DNA of 64,000 bases from Anatilimnocola aggregata (GCF_007747655.1 NZ_CP036274.1:7812001-7876000), one strand, 5' to 3'; numbered from the stretch's first letter, positions 7,651-16,925 are shown. Notes: a model not told the origin generated them from the sequence alone. Made by a program: numbers and translations.

Positions 7651-9108
7651 ATGTCTCGCTGCCGCCTGTTCCTCTGTTTGCTGATTGGCACGCTCGTCGA
7701 TCTGTCTGGCGCAATCGCTTCGGCTGCCGATAAACCCCCGGTCTTTCGCGCGGGGGCTTTTGCGATGGATGTCACGCCGCTGCAGTTGCCGGTGATTGTG
7801 AACGGCGGCATGAGCGAACGAGTTGCCGACAAGATCGAAGATCGGCTGCATGCCCGCTGCCTGGTCCTCGACGACGGGAAGAATCAAATCGCCATCGTCG
7901 TTGTCGATAGTTGCATGATGCCGCGCGAATTGCTCGACGAAGCCAAAGAGATGGCCAGCAAAGCGACCGGCATTCCCACCGAGCGCATGCTCATTTCGGC
8001 CACGCACACCCATAGCGCGCCGAGCGTGCATGGCTGCCTGGGGTCGGATGCCGACGAAGCTTATAGCAAGTTCTTGCCCGTGCAGATTGCCAAGGGAATT
8101 GCCCAAGCTCACTCCCGCTTGCAGCCCGCGCGCATTGGTTGGGGCGTAGGTCGCGATGAGCAGAACGTGGCTTGCCGGCATTGGGAAATGAAGCCTGGCA
8201 TCGCGCCGACGAATCCGTTTGGAGGCACCAAGAACGACACCGTGATGATGCACCCTGGGTTTGACAATCCCAATAAGATTCGCGCCACGGGGCCGACCGA
8301 TCCTGAAGTTCCCGTGCTCAGTTTGCAAACTCCGGAAGGCAAGCCATTAGCAGTTCTGACCAACTATTCGCTCCACTATGTCGGCGCGCCGGCCCTCTCG
8401 GCCGATTACTTCGCGCTGGTCTGCGAAGAGATGCAGCGCCTGCTTAAAGCGGATGAGGTACCGGGGTTTATGGCCGCGCATAGCAATGCCACCAGCGGCG
8501 ATCTTTGGTTGATGGATTACACCAAGCCGCGGCGGATGTTCGATCGGCAAACCGTGGCCAAGGAAGTCTCGGCAGCTGCTTTCGCCGCGTTTGAGAAGAT
8601 TCAATATTTCGACTGGGTGCCGCTGGTGATGACCGAAGAAAAACTGACGCTAAAAATTCGCAAGCCCACGGCGGAAGAAATCGAACAAGCGCGCGAGTTT
8701 GTCAAAACCTATGAAGGTCGCAAACCCAAGACTGTGCCAGAAGTCTATGCTCGCGAAACGCTCCTCATGCACGATATGCCGCCGACGCGCGAGTTGAAGT
8801 TGCAAGCCATTCGGCTGGGCGACTTGGGCATCGCCACGATTCCCAACGAGACTTACGCGAGCACGGGCCTGTTCATCAAAAAGAACAGCCCGCTCAAGAC
8901 CACCATGAATATCGAGCTGGCTAATGGGTGCGAAGGTTATATTCCACCCGAAGAATTGCACAAGCTGGGCGGTTACACCACCTGGCGAGCGCGCACGAGT
9001 TGCCTGCAAGTGGATGCCGAAGAGCAGATTCGCAACAAGCTGGTCGAGTTGCTGCAGGTCGTTGCCAAAGAGCGAACCGCGGAAGCTGCGGTACCCTCCA
9101 AACCCTAG
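7651..9108 (+). CDS. Secreted neutral/alkaline ceramidase-like protein
   Basis: 485 residues from the ATG at 7651. That start gives a clean signal peptide (CRLFLCLLIGTLVDLSGAIASAA); a longer frame from 7546 would put 35 residues ahead of it. The body matches the N-terminal domain of neutral/alkaline ceramidases: GAFAMDVTP near the start, then THTH (118-121) followed by SAPS, which supplies zinc-binding histidines. Planctomycetes have many such exported proteins, and their substrate may not be ceramide; amide or ester hydrolysis is the safe statement. It follows the C39-like gene in the same direction, 140 bases on, with no obvious functional link. Confidence 0.75.
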   Translation: MSRCRLFLCLLIGTLVDLSGAIASAADKPPVFRAGAFAMDVTPLQLPVIVNGGMSERVADKIEDRLHARCLVLDDGKNQIAIVVVDSCMMPRELLDEAKEMASKATGIPTERMLISATHTHSAPSVHGCLGSDADEAYSKFLPVQIAKGIAQAHSRLQPARIGWGVGRDEQNVACRHWEMKPGIAPTNPFGGTKNDTVMMHPGFDNPNKIRATGPTDPEVPVLSLQTPEGKPLAVLTNYSLHYVGAPALSADYFALVCEEMQRLLKADEVPGFMAAHSNATSGDLWLMDYTKPRRMFDRQTVAKEVSAAAFAAFEKIQYFDWVPLVMTEEKLTLKIRKPTAEEIEQAREFVKTYEGRKPKTVPEVYARETLLMHDMPPTRELKLQAIRLGDLGIATIPNETYASTGLFIKKNSPLKTTMNIELANGCEGYIPPEELHKLGGYTTWRARTSCLQVDAEEQIRNKLVELLQVVAKERTAEAAVPSKP

Positions 9109-9117
9109 GTCGAGGGG

Positions 9118-10005
9118 CTAACGGGAACTGCTGTTGGTTTCACTCGTCGGCTGGGGCAACTGTTTGAGCCAGGTTTCGAGCGAAACCAGGTTGTTGCAAA
9201 AGTTAGCGCCTGGCATTGCCGCGCGCAAGTTCTCGTCGACCGCGCGACCACCAACCACAATGGGCGTATTGCTCCCTAGTGTGGCTGCGAGTCGCCCATA
9301 GTCGGCCGCAAAATCTGGCGGGTTCGAGACGTGCGACACGCTGAGCCAGAACAATCCCGGCCGCTGTTGCAGGGCAGCAGTTGCCAGCGTTTCGAAGGGC
9401 AAGTTGCTCCCCAGCGAAACCGTGCGCCAACCATTCTGCCGCATTACTAGTTCGACCAACGCCCCGGGCAGTTCGTACCAATCGCCAGTCGGCGTTGCAC
9501 CGAGCGCAAGCGGTGCTTCGGGCGGCGGTTGCACAATCAGTCGGCGAATTTCGTCGATCACCCGCGTGCAAATTCGGCAGGCCAATCGTTCGCGATAGAC
9601 TTCGACATCGCCGCAGGCCCACAGTTCGCCGATTCGCGCAAACGCGGGCGCTAAGACCGCATCGCCAATCTGACTCACGCGGTGATGGTCGAGAAACAAA
9701 TCCATCAGCAGGCGACGTGCGCCGAGTTCATCGCCGGCGACGAGCAGGTTAACGAGTTCGGCACTTCCATCGCTGAGCGTTCGACGCCGGCCACCCAAAG
9801 GAGAAGGTAGCCCAAGTACCTCGGGGTGCGCGAGCGTTCGCTGGCTCGTCTTGATGAAATCGAGCACGCCCTGCACAGGCAACCGACGATGTCCCCCGAC
9901 CGTGCAAACGGTGGGAATCAGCCCGCGGTCGCACCACCGCTTCAGCGACGACTCGCTGACGCCGATGGCTCGGGCAACCTGTTTAGGGGAGAAAGTTTCG
10001 GACAC
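9118..10005 (-). CDS. MerR-family regulator with LitR/CarH-type B12-binding fold
   Basis: 295 residues. Residues 4-55 form a MerR helix-turn-helix (FSPKQVARAIGVSESSLKRW, then GGHRRLP). Residues 80-155 form the four-helix bundle, and 165-285 a Rossmann-like B12-binding domain ending in IVVGGRAV. CarH/LitR photoreceptors bind adenosylcobalamin through a W-x9-E-H motif and a lower-ligand His. Here the motif reads W129-x9-E139-R140, and the place of the ligand His is taken by Tyr177 (GDWYELPG). This points to a B12-independent or altered sensor. It is transcribed divergently from a sigma-factor gene and precedes a lipid-modification cluster of the kind that LitR/CarH regulators control elsewhere. 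Confidence 0.8.
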   Translation of the reverse strand: MSETFSPKQVARAIGVSESSLKRWCDRGLIPTVCTVGGHRRLPVQGVLDFIKTSQRTLAHPEVLGLPSPLGGRRRTLSDGSAELVNLLVAGDELGARRLLMDLFLDHHRVSQIGDAVLAPAFARIGELWACGDVEVYRERLACRICTRVIDEIRRLIVQPPPEAPLALGATPTGDWYELPGALVELVMRQNGWRTVSLGSNLPFETLATAALQQRPGLFWLSVSHVSNPPDFAADYGRLAATLGSNTPIVVGGRAVDENLRAAMPGANFCNNLVSLETWLKQLPQPTSETNSSSR

Positions 10006-10092
10006 AGCAGTGCCTGCCTGAGTAATGAGATACCGAACCGTCGACTTGGTATCGTCCTGGACATTTTGACAACGAACGACCTGATGGCAAGT

Positions 10093-10136
10093 GTGTTTAT
10101 TTGGCAGACAATTCGTAAGCCTTTGCAGATAAACAC
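10093..10136. promoter_or_regulatory. Candidate operator: inverted repeat between regulator and sigma gene
   Basis: GTGTTTAT at 10093-10100 and ATAAACAC at 10129-10136 form an 8-bp inverted repeat with 28 bases between the arms. It lies in the AT-rich divergent intergenic region, where a MerR-family dimer would be expected to bind. Direct repeats TTTGGCAGA and TTTGCAGA lie inside it. Confidence 0.4.
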
Positions 10137-10271
10137 CTTAAATGCAACTGCGAACGAATTGGCCTTTTTCTGCCAGTCGTCGGTTGTGCCTGATTTGCGG
10201 CTGCGGTAATAATGGTGCGTGAACGATTTGAACGATTTAATGCCGTTAAGAGAGTTCTGGAGTGTCGAGTA

Positions 10272-11246
10272 ATGATTCTTCTCACCGCCCGGAGTGATGC
10301 CGATTCCAATTCTCCGACCACCGAATCTGCGCCGCGGCGCTCAGCTAGCCGCACCTTGAAACAGTGGCGCGAAGCAGCCCATCAACTGGCTGCCCTCGAG
10401 CCGGAGTTTATGTACAACGCCGCCTTTCGCAGCCCGCGCCATGGCCGCGAGATCATGGCAGCCTTGCCGCTGGAAGTCGACCCGCGCGAGCAACAGTGGC
10501 AGCCCGGCAAAGGGATGCCCGTCCATTTGGCGCGACTGTGCGAGGCGAAGTTGCTCAAGCCCGCGGAAGAAGTCGCCCTCTTCCGCCGCATGAACTACTG
10601 CAAGTACGAAGCAGATCGTTTGCGCCGCAAATTAAACCCGCAGCGGCCCAATCGCGAACTCGTACACCAGATCGAAGCTTGCCTGTTGCAAGCGAAAGCC
10701 GATCGCGATCGCATTGTGCGAGCTAACTTGCGGCTCGTGGTTTCCATTGCCAAGAAGTTTGCCAATCCGCGCCTGGCCTTCGATGATCTCTTGAGTGAGG
10801 GAATCGGTTCGCTCCTGCGGGCAGCTGAGAAGTTTGATTATGACCGTGGTTTTCGCTTTAGCACTTACGCCACCCAGGCGGTGCGCCGCACGCTCTGCCG
10901 CTACCTGCAAAATTCTCAGCGCGACGATCGCCGCTTTGTGAATGCCGATGCCCTGTTGTTTGAAGATCAGCACGAAGAGCAAACCGATCCGGCGCTGACC
11001 GAATCTCGCTGGGAGGATCTGCGCCGCAACCTCAAACGACTCCTTGCGCGGCTCGATCCTCGCGAACGAGCCATCATTCGTCGCCGGTTTGGCCTCGATG
11101 AACAGGCAGAAGTACAAACTTTGCAAAGTCTGGCGGAAGAGTTGGGTGTTTGTAAGGAGCGTGTGCGACAATTGGAGATGCGCGCCATCTCTAAACTCCG
11201 CACCCTGGCGGAGAAAGTGAAACTCGCCCCGCCTGAAGAGGCTTAG
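10272..11246 (+). CDS. Sigma-70 family RNA polymerase sigma factor
   Basis: About 324 residues from ATG 10272; an earlier in-frame start at 10212 cannot be excluded. Region 2 is clear (VRANLRLVVSIAKKFAN, LLSEGIGSLLRAAEKFDYDRG, then RFSTYATQAVRRTL) and region 4 ends in a helix-turn-helix (LQSLAEELGVCKERVRQLE, then MRAISKLR). Region 1.1 is absent and region 3 is short, as in alternative group 2/3 factors rather than ECF sigmas. The gene diverges from the MerR/B12-type regulator and is followed 48 bases later by the lipid-modification genes, so it may direct their transcription. Confidence 0.88.
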   Translation: MILLTARSDADSNSPTTESAPRRSASRTLKQWREAAHQLAALEPEFMYNAAFRSPRHGREIMAALPLEVDPREQQWQPGKGMPVHLARLCEAKLLKPAEEVALFRRMNYCKYEADRLRRKLNPQRPNRELVHQIEACLLQAKADRDRIVRANLRLVVSIAKKFANPRLAFDDLLSEGIGSLLRAAEKFDYDRGFRFSTYATQAVRRTLCRYLQNSQRDDRRFVNADALLFEDQHEEQTDPALTESRWEDLRRNLKRLLARLDPRERAIIRRRFGLDEQAEVQTLQSLAEELGVCKERVRQLEMRAISKLRTLAEKVKLAPPEEA

Positions 11247-11294
11247 TTCTCGCCCTTTCGCAATTCCTCCAGCATCAAACTCGAAACTTCTCCC

Positions 11295-12698
11295 ATGACA
11301 CACACTTTCGAACGTCGCTCGCAGCTGCCGGTCTCGGCCGCCGAGGCCTATGCCTGGCACCTGCGACCCGGCGCGTTCGAACGGTTGAGTCCGCCTTGGG
11401 AGACGGTCAAGGTCTTAAAGCGAGAAGGAACGATCGAAACGGGCGGGACGGTGCAAATCGCAGTTCCCGTCGGTCCGCTCTCGATTCGTTGGCTGGCCAA
11501 GCATCACGATTTTCTCCCCGGTCAGGAATTCCACGATACGCAAGTCACCGGCCCCTTTGCTAAGTGGGAACATACACATCGCTTTGAAGCCCAATCGGGG
11601 GGCGAGTCAACGCTGCTCGATCATATCGAGTACAAACTGCCCGCTGGTGGCGTCGGCAATTTGGTAGCGGGTAACTCCATTCGTCACAAGTTGGAACGAA
11701 TGTTTGCCTATCGCCATCGCGTGACCCTGGCAGACATTCAAGCCCATGCCCGTTATGCAGAAAGAGATCGCATGCACATTGCCATCACCGGCGCGAGTGG
11801 CTTGGTCGGCTCCGCCCTCGCAGCATTCCTCAGCACGGGCGGTCATCGAGTCACCAAGTTGAATCGCTCCCGTAGTAACAAACAGAGCCAGGACGATGGT
11901 CTGGCTGCTGCAGCATGGAACGCGGAGACCGGCGCAATTGATATTCCTGTCGACGACTTTCCCGAGGTAGTGGTTCACCTGGCTGGCGAGAATATCGCCG
12001 GCAGTCGCTGGAATGCGAAAGTGAAGGACCGCATCAAGCAGAGTCGCGTCGGTCCCACCCGGCAACTTTGCGAGAAACTGGCAACTGCACCACGTAAGCC
12101 GTCCGTGCTCATTTGCGCTTCGGCCATAGGCTATTACGGCGATCGCGGCGAGGAGGTCCTCACCGAAGAGAGTGCGCCGGGCGAGGGTTTTCTGGCTGAC
12201 GTTTGCCGCGAGTGGGAAGCAGCCACGCAACCTGCCGTCGACGCGGGCATTCGAGTTGTGAATGCGCGGTTCGGCATGATTGTGACCACGGCAGGTGGCG
12301 CGCTGGCGAAAATGCTGACACCGTTCAAACTCGGCGGCGGCGGCATCGTTGGCTCCGGCAAGCAGTATTGGAGTTGGATCACGCTCGACGATGTAATCGG
12401 CGCGATTCACCACTCCATCATGGCCGAGTCGCTGCGCGGTCCCGTGAATGTGGTGGCCCCCGAAACGCTGAACAATCATGACTTCACCAAAGTGCTTGGT
12501 CAGGTTTTGCATCGCCCCACCATCATGCCGCTGCCAGCCTTTGCCGCTCGACTGATGCTGGGCGAAATGGCTGACGAACTCCTTCTCGCCTCTGCCCGCG
12601 TGGTGCCAGCCAAACTAGAAGCGACGCAGTACCCGTTTCGCTTTCCCACCTTGGCTGCCGGTCTGCGGCACGTCTTGGGCAAGATTGAAAAATCTTAG
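11295..12698 (+). CDS. SRPBCC domain fused to TIGR01777-type NAD-binding epimerase
   Basis: 467 residues. Residues 1-155 form an SRPBCC/polyketide-cyclase-like domain (THTFERRSQLPVSAAEAYAW). From Met160 a Rossmann domain begins with TGASGLVGS (165-173), continues with VVHLAGENIAG and SAIGYYGDRG, and ends with the short C-terminal domain of TIGR01777 SDR proteins. This fusion occurs in several bacteria; the substrate is unknown. It opens a four-gene run in which the next genes follow within a few bases or overlap, so they are probably co-transcribed. Confidence 0.88.
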   Translation: MTHTFERRSQLPVSAAEAYAWHLRPGAFERLSPPWETVKVLKREGTIETGGTVQIAVPVGPLSIRWLAKHHDFLPGQEFHDTQVTGPFAKWEHTHRFEAQSGGESTLLDHIEYKLPAGGVGNLVAGNSIRHKLERMFAYRHRVTLADIQAHARYAERDRMHIAITGASGLVGSALAAFLSTGGHRVTKLNRSRSNKQSQDDGLAAAAWNAETGAIDIPVDDFPEVVVHLAGENIAGSRWNAKVKDRIKQSRVGPTRQLCEKLATAPRKPSVLICASAIGYYGDRGEEVLTEESAPGEGFLADVCREWEAATQPAVDAGIRVVNARFGMIVTTAGGALAKMLTPFKLGGGGIVGSGKQYWSWITLDDVIGAIHHSIMAESLRGPVNVVAPETLNNHDFTKVLGQVLHRPTIMPLPAFAARLMLGEMADELLLASARVVPAKLEATQYPFRFPTLAAGLRHVLGKIEKS

Positions 12699-12708
12699 AA
12701 AGGTTCGC

Positions 12709-14019
12709 ATGCAGATTGCCGTCATTGGTTCCGGGATCAGCGGGCTGCTGACCGCGCGCCTATTAGCTAGCCGGCATCAGGTCTGCCTCTATGAAGCGAG
12801 CGCCACGATCGGCGGCCATACATGCACGATTGACGTCGAACTAGCTGGCCGCAGTTTTGCGGTCGATACCGGCTTTATGGTCTTCAACGAGCGGACCTAT
12901 CCGAACTTCTGTCAGTTGCTCGACCTGATTGGCATCGACTCGCAACCGTCGGACATGAGCTTCAGCGTGCGCTGCGATCGTTCGGGCCTGGAGTACGAAG
13001 GGAGCTCGCTCTCTGGTCTATTTGCGCAGCGCCGGAACATATTTCGCCCGCGGTTCTATCGCTTGCTGGCCGACATCCTTCGCTTCAATCGGGTCGCCAT
13101 CGCTGCCCTGCAAAAACTGAACGACGACCAAACACTGGGGCATTTTGTTCAGCAGCATCATTTGGGAAGTGACTTTGTCGACCAGTATTTAGTCCCAATG
13201 GGAGCTGCCATTTGGTCGACGCGGCCGCGCGACATGCTTGATTTTCCCGCGAAGTTCACGCTCGCGTTTTTTCATAACCACGGGCTACTGCAGATTCGCG
13301 ATCGCCCGGTCTGGCGCACGATTCCCGGCGGCGCGCGGCGGTATGCGTTGCGCTTGGCAGCCGACATTCCAGAGATTCAACTCAGCGCGCCCATTCGCCA
13401 AATCACTCGGACAGCGGACGGCGTCTGGGTCTCGGCGATGGGGGCCGATCCCCGCCACTTCGACCATGTGGTGCTCGGTTGCCACTCCGATCAAGCGTTA
13501 CGACTGCTTGCCGATGCTACGGCCACCGAGCGTGAGATTCTCGCCGCGATCCCCTACCAGCAAAACGAAGTGATCGTCCATACCGATACTTCGATCTTGC
13601 CGCGTTCCCAGCGTGCCTGGGCCAGTTGGAACTATCTCACTCCGCGAGTAACGGACGAGCAGGAGACTGGCAACGTTGCGGTAACCTACGACCTCTCGCG
13701 CTTGCAGCGGGTGAACTCGCCAACGCCCATTCTGGCCACGCTCAACACTCCGTATGAGATTGCGCCGGCGAAGGTATTGCGCCGAATGCAATTTCAGCAT
13801 CCGGTGTTCAGTCGCGCCAGCGCTATTGCGCAATCTCGCTGGGCCGAAATCAATGGCCCACGGCGAACCTGGTTTTGCGGCGCGTATTGGGGCCACGGTT
13901 TTCATGAAGATGGCGTGCGCAGCGCGCTCGCTGTCGCCCGCGAATTTGGAGTCACGCTCGAAGCATGCACAGCAGTCTGTACGAAGGAACGGTCTGGCAC
14001 CGTCGCGACCGCCCGGTGA
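12709..14019 (+). CDS. FAD-dependent oxidoreductase (amine-oxidase-like)
   Basis: About 436 residues from ATG 12709, which has GAAAGG upstream and lies 10 bases after the previous stop. Dinucleotide-binding motif GSGISG (7-12) is followed by LYEAS and GGHT, the usual FAD-binding layout. A C-terminal FAD-contacting segment, FCGAYWGHGFHEDGVRSAL, is conserved in the subgroup found beside DUF1365 and cyclopropane-fatty-acid-synthase-like genes. Such enzymes are proposed to oxidise or desaturate fatty acyl chains, and the neighbours here support a lipid substrate. The 3' end overlaps the DUF1365 start by 55 bases, so translation is probably coupled. Confidence 0.88.
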   Translation: MQIAVIGSGISGLLTARLLASRHQVCLYEASATIGGHTCTIDVELAGRSFAVDTGFMVFNERTYPNFCQLLDLIGIDSQPSDMSFSVRCDRSGLEYEGSSLSGLFAQRRNIFRPRFYRLLADILRFNRVAIAALQKLNDDQTLGHFVQQHHLGSDFVDQYLVPMGAAIWSTRPRDMLDFPAKFTLAFFHNHGLLQIRDRPVWRTIPGGARRYALRLAADIPEIQLSAPIRQITRTADGVWVSAMGADPRHFDHVVLGCHSDQALRLLADATATEREILAAIPYQQNEVIVHTDTSILPRSQRAWASWNYLTPRVTDEQETGNVAVTYDLSRLQRVNSPTPILATLNTPYEIAPAKVLRRMQFQHPVFSRASAIAQSRWAEINGPRRTWFCGAYWGHGFHEDGVRSALAVAREFGVTLEACTAVCTKERSGTVATAR

Positions 14020-14750
14020 TCCACCAGTTCCAATACAGGCAATTCATGCTGTACTTGGACCTGGACGAAATTCCCGCCCTCGCCGCGGCTGGCATCTTCG
14101 CGCGCGAAACGCACCTGGCCACGGCCAGCTTCTGCTTGGCCGACCATCCCGTTGGGGAAGCAGGCTCGAACGAGGTAACTCTCAAGACAGCGGTGAGCGA
14201 TTTGGTTCGGGAGCGGACGGGACTGCACATCACCGGCCCGATTCGGCTCCTCACGCACTTGCGTTTTTTCGGCTACTACTTCAGCCCGTTGAATCTTTAC
14301 TACTGCTTCGATCCGCGCGAAGAGCTGCAGTGCGTGGTTGCCGAGGTGAGTAACATCCCGTGGCGCGAACGGCACTGGTATGTGTTGTGGTCGGGAAATC
14401 AGACATCGACTGAGTTCGGTCGCTTCCGGCACGAGAAGCAATTTCATGTTTCGCCTTTCTTGAGCATGCAGCAGCAATATCGCTGGTTGATTCAGCCGCC
14501 AGGCGAGCAGTTGAAAGTTTCTCTGCGGGCGGAACTTGACGACCAGCCAATACTGACGGCAGTGCAGTCGATGCGCCGTCGCGAACTGACGCGCGCGTCG
14601 CTAGCCGCCGCGATGATTCGCCAAGGCTGGATGTCGGCCAAAGTGGTCGCTGCCATTTATTACCAGGCTTTTTGGCTGTGGCGCAAACAACTGCCGGTCT
14701 ATTCGCACCCCAAGGAATCGCAACCATGTCCGACGACGCAGGGCTTGTAA
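13965..14750 (+). CDS. DUF1365 family protein
   Basis: 261 residues. Opening LYEGTVWHRRDRPVIHQFQY, then FCLADHP, LLTHLRFFGYYFSPLNLYYC and EVSNIPWRERHWYVL, are the typical DUF1365 blocks. The biochemical role is not established; across bacteria the gene sits between an FAD oxidoreductase and a cyclopropane-fatty-acid-synthase-type methyltransferase, as here, and is linked to lipid modification under oxidative or light stress. Its 3' end overlaps the following gene by 25 bases. Confidence 0.9.
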   Translation: MHSSLYEGTVWHRRDRPVIHQFQYRQFMLYLDLDEIPALAAAGIFARETHLATASFCLADHPVGEAGSNEVTLKTAVSDLVRERTGLHITGPIRLLTHLRFFGYYFSPLNLYYCFDPREELQCVVAEVSNIPWRERHWYVLWSGNQTSTEFGRFRHEKQFHVSPFLSMQQQYRWLIQPPGEQLKVSLRAELDDQPILTAVQSMRRRELTRASLAAAMIRQGWMSAKVVAAIYYQAFWLWRKQLPVYSHPKESQPCPTTQGL

Positions 14751-16018
14751 TGCCCCGCCTGGCAACACCTGCCGATGAAGTTAGTGACAGCAAACCTGCA
14801 AACCAAAGAAAGGCGACTGCCAGTCATTGGAACTGGCAGACCCGTGCGTGGCGTTCTGCCGTCCATCGTTCGCTGGTCAGTTTAGACCAAGGCGTGCTCA
14901 CGCTCACCGATGCGCTGGAATCGACGACCTTTGGCACGCCTTCGGCCGATGGCGTGGCAGCTGAGATCACGGTGCATGATCCGGCGCTTTACAGCCGTGT
15001 GGCCTTGGGAGGAAGCATTGGCGCAGCCGAATCGTACATGGCCGGTGAGTGGTCGACCAACGACCTGCCCGCCGTTGTGCGGCTGATGATTCGCAACGCG
15101 CGCGTCACGGGCGCGCTCGAACGCTGCGGAAAATGGCTGTTGCAGCCTTGGCTGCGTTGGGGGCATTGGTTGCGGCGGAATAACGAGCAAGGAAGCAAGC
15201 AGAACATCGCGGCCCACTACGATTTGGGGAACGATTTCTATTCGCTGTGGCTCGATGAATCGCTGGCTTACTCGAGCGCGGTCTTTGAATCTCCGCAAGC
15301 CACGCTGGCCGAAGCGCAAATCGCGAAATTCGACCGCTTGTGCCAAAAGCTGCAACTTCAGCCCGGAGATCGCGTGCTAGAAATTGGTTGCGGGTGGGGC
15401 GGCCTCGCGCTTCATGCAGCCCGGAATTATGGCTGCCACGTCACGGGGACGACTATCTCGCGCGAGCAGGCAAATTGCGTGCGCGAGCGAGTGGAGCAGG
15501 CCGGACTAGCGAGCCGGATCACGTTGCTTCAGCAAGATTACCGGGCACTGACCGGTGAATACGACAAGCTGGTATCGGTCGAAATGATCGAAGCCGTTGG
15601 TCCGCAATTTCTCGACGAGTACTTTCGAACTTGCTCGCGCCTGCTGAAGCCCGGCGGTCTGTTGGTGCTGCAAGGAATCACGATTGCCGACGACTTATAC
15701 AAAGACTATTGCCGTTCGGTCGATTTCATTCAGAAGTACATTTTTCCCGGCGGACACTTGCCCGCGGTCTCGCCCATGCTGCAAGCGATTTCTGAGCACA
15801 CCGATCTCAAGCTACAGCAACTTGATAATCTGCCGCAGCACTACGCGCGCACGCTGGCAGCCTGGCGGTCAAACTTTCACGCAGCTGACGAAAAGTTGGC
15901 TCAACTCGGATTGCCGATCTCATTTCGGCGGATGTGGGACTTCTACTTCAGCTATTGCGAAGGAGGCTTTCGCGAACAGCAACTCGGGCTGGTGCAGATG
16001 AAGCTGCAGAAGATGTAG
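14726..16018 (+). CDS. Cyclopropane-fatty-acid-synthase-type SAM methyltransferase
   Basis: About 430 residues from ATG 14726, which has AAGGA upstream; the frame can be read from 14672. HYDLGNDFYSLWLD and the SAM motif LEIGCGWGG (218-226) are diagnostic, followed by DYRALTGEYDKLVSVEMIEA and FIQKYIFPGG. Enzymes of this class transfer a methyl or methylene group from S-adenosylmethionine to an unsaturated acyl chain of membrane phospholipids. Whether the product here is a cyclopropane, a methylated or a furan-type chain cannot be told from sequence. It is the last gene of the cluster and ends 24 bases from the convergent scpA gene. Confidence 0.92.
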   Translation: MSDDAGLVMPRLATPADEVSDSKPANQRKATASHWNWQTRAWRSAVHRSLVSLDQGVLTLTDALESTTFGTPSADGVAAEITVHDPALYSRVALGGSIGAAESYMAGEWSTNDLPAVVRLMIRNARVTGALERCGKWLLQPWLRWGHWLRRNNEQGSKQNIAAHYDLGNDFYSLWLDESLAYSSAVFESPQATLAEAQIAKFDRLCQKLQLQPGDRVLEIGCGWGGLALHAARNYGCHVTGTTISREQANCVRERVEQAGLASRITLLQQDYRALTGEYDKLVSVEMIEAVGPQFLDEYFRTCSRLLKPGGLLVLQGITIADDLYKDYCRSVDFIQKYIFPGGHLPAVSPMLQAISEHTDLKLQQLDNLPQHYARTLAAWRSNFHAADEKLAQLGLPISFRRMWDFYFSYCEGGFREQQLGLVQMKLQKM

Positions 16019-16042
16019 CCCGCGACTGCAGGCTTGCTGAAA

Positions 16043-16840
16043 TTACCGTCCTTGGACCGGCATATCGTCTGAGATGGGCCGCGCATCGTAGTTATCGATG
16101 GCGACGATCTCTTTCGCGGGATCGAACTCGGCATCGGGCACAATCCAGATTTCGCCGTGCAGATCATTCTGTTCCGCCCGCACGCTGTGATGCCGCACGA
16201 GTTCCAGCACGGCGAGGAACACGCCGATCATCGCTGACTTGTGCATGCCCGGCGCGAACATCTCGCTGAACGCCGCCCGCTGCTGGCTGGTCAGCTTTTC
16301 GTGAATCCGCTTCATGTAGACCTGGATCGGCGTTTCGTCGTACGTGATTGTCGCCTGTTTGACGGCCTTTTTCTCCCGCAAGATGCGTCCCATCGCACTC
16401 ACCAGATCCCACAGTTCCACTTCGTGGATTGGTTGATCGGCGGGAGCAATTTCGCGCGGTGGCAGGTCGCTGGCCAGGCGCGAAACGTGCCGCTGCCAAT
16501 CGCGACCGCGCTCTTCGAGCATACTGGCGGCGTCTTTGATCTGCTTGTACTCCAGCAACTTTTGCACGAGGTTTTCGCGCGGGTCGTCGAACGTCTCGAC
16601 CTCTTCGCCACCGTGCGGCAGCACTTCCCGCGACTTGATCTCAATCAGCGTGCTGGCCATCTCCAAAAAATCGGCGACGCTGTTCACATCGAGGTGTTCG
16701 AGCAATTCGAGGTACTGCAGATATTGCTCGGTGATGAGCGCAATCGGCAGATCGGCCAGATCGACCTCCTGCTTGCGTACCAGGTACAACAGCAGATCGA
16801 GCGGCCCGCGAAAGGTCGTTAGGTCGACGCGAAAATCCAT
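16043..16840 (-). CDS. scpA: Segregation and condensation protein A
   Basis: 265 residues, normal for the family. MDFRVDLTTFRGPLDLLLYL is the kleisin N-terminal block, followed by ADLPIALITEQYLQYLELLE and DFLEMASTLIEIKSREVLP. ScpA links the SMC ATPase heads and, with ScpB, forms the bacterial condensin. The C-terminal winged-helix block (FSEMFAPGMHKSAMIGVFLAVLELVRHH) is present. No scpB or smc gene is adjacent. It lies 85 bases downstream of a small membrane-protein gene on the same strand. Confidence 0.95.
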   Translation of the reverse strand: MDFRVDLTTFRGPLDLLLYLVRKQEVDLADLPIALITEQYLQYLELLEHLDVNSVADFLEMASTLIEIKSREVLPHGGEEVETFDDPRENLVQKLLEYKQIKDAASMLEERGRDWQRHVSRLASDLPPREIAPADQPIHEVELWDLVSAMGRILREKKAVKQATITYDETPIQVYMKRIHEKLTSQQRAAFSEMFAPGMHKSAMIGVFLAVLELVRHHSVRAEQNDLHGEIWIVPDAEFDPAKEIVAIDNYDARPISDDMPVQGR

Positions 16841-16925
16841 TACTTATTTATTCCAAGTGACTGGTCACGTCAGCGATTATTTGCAGTATCCCAGGAATCG
16901 CGCTGAGCGGCGAGGCGCGGGGAAG

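Noticed and set aside
7471-8328. 285-codon minus-strand frame
   Set aside because: Antisense to the ceramidase-like gene with its THTH motif.
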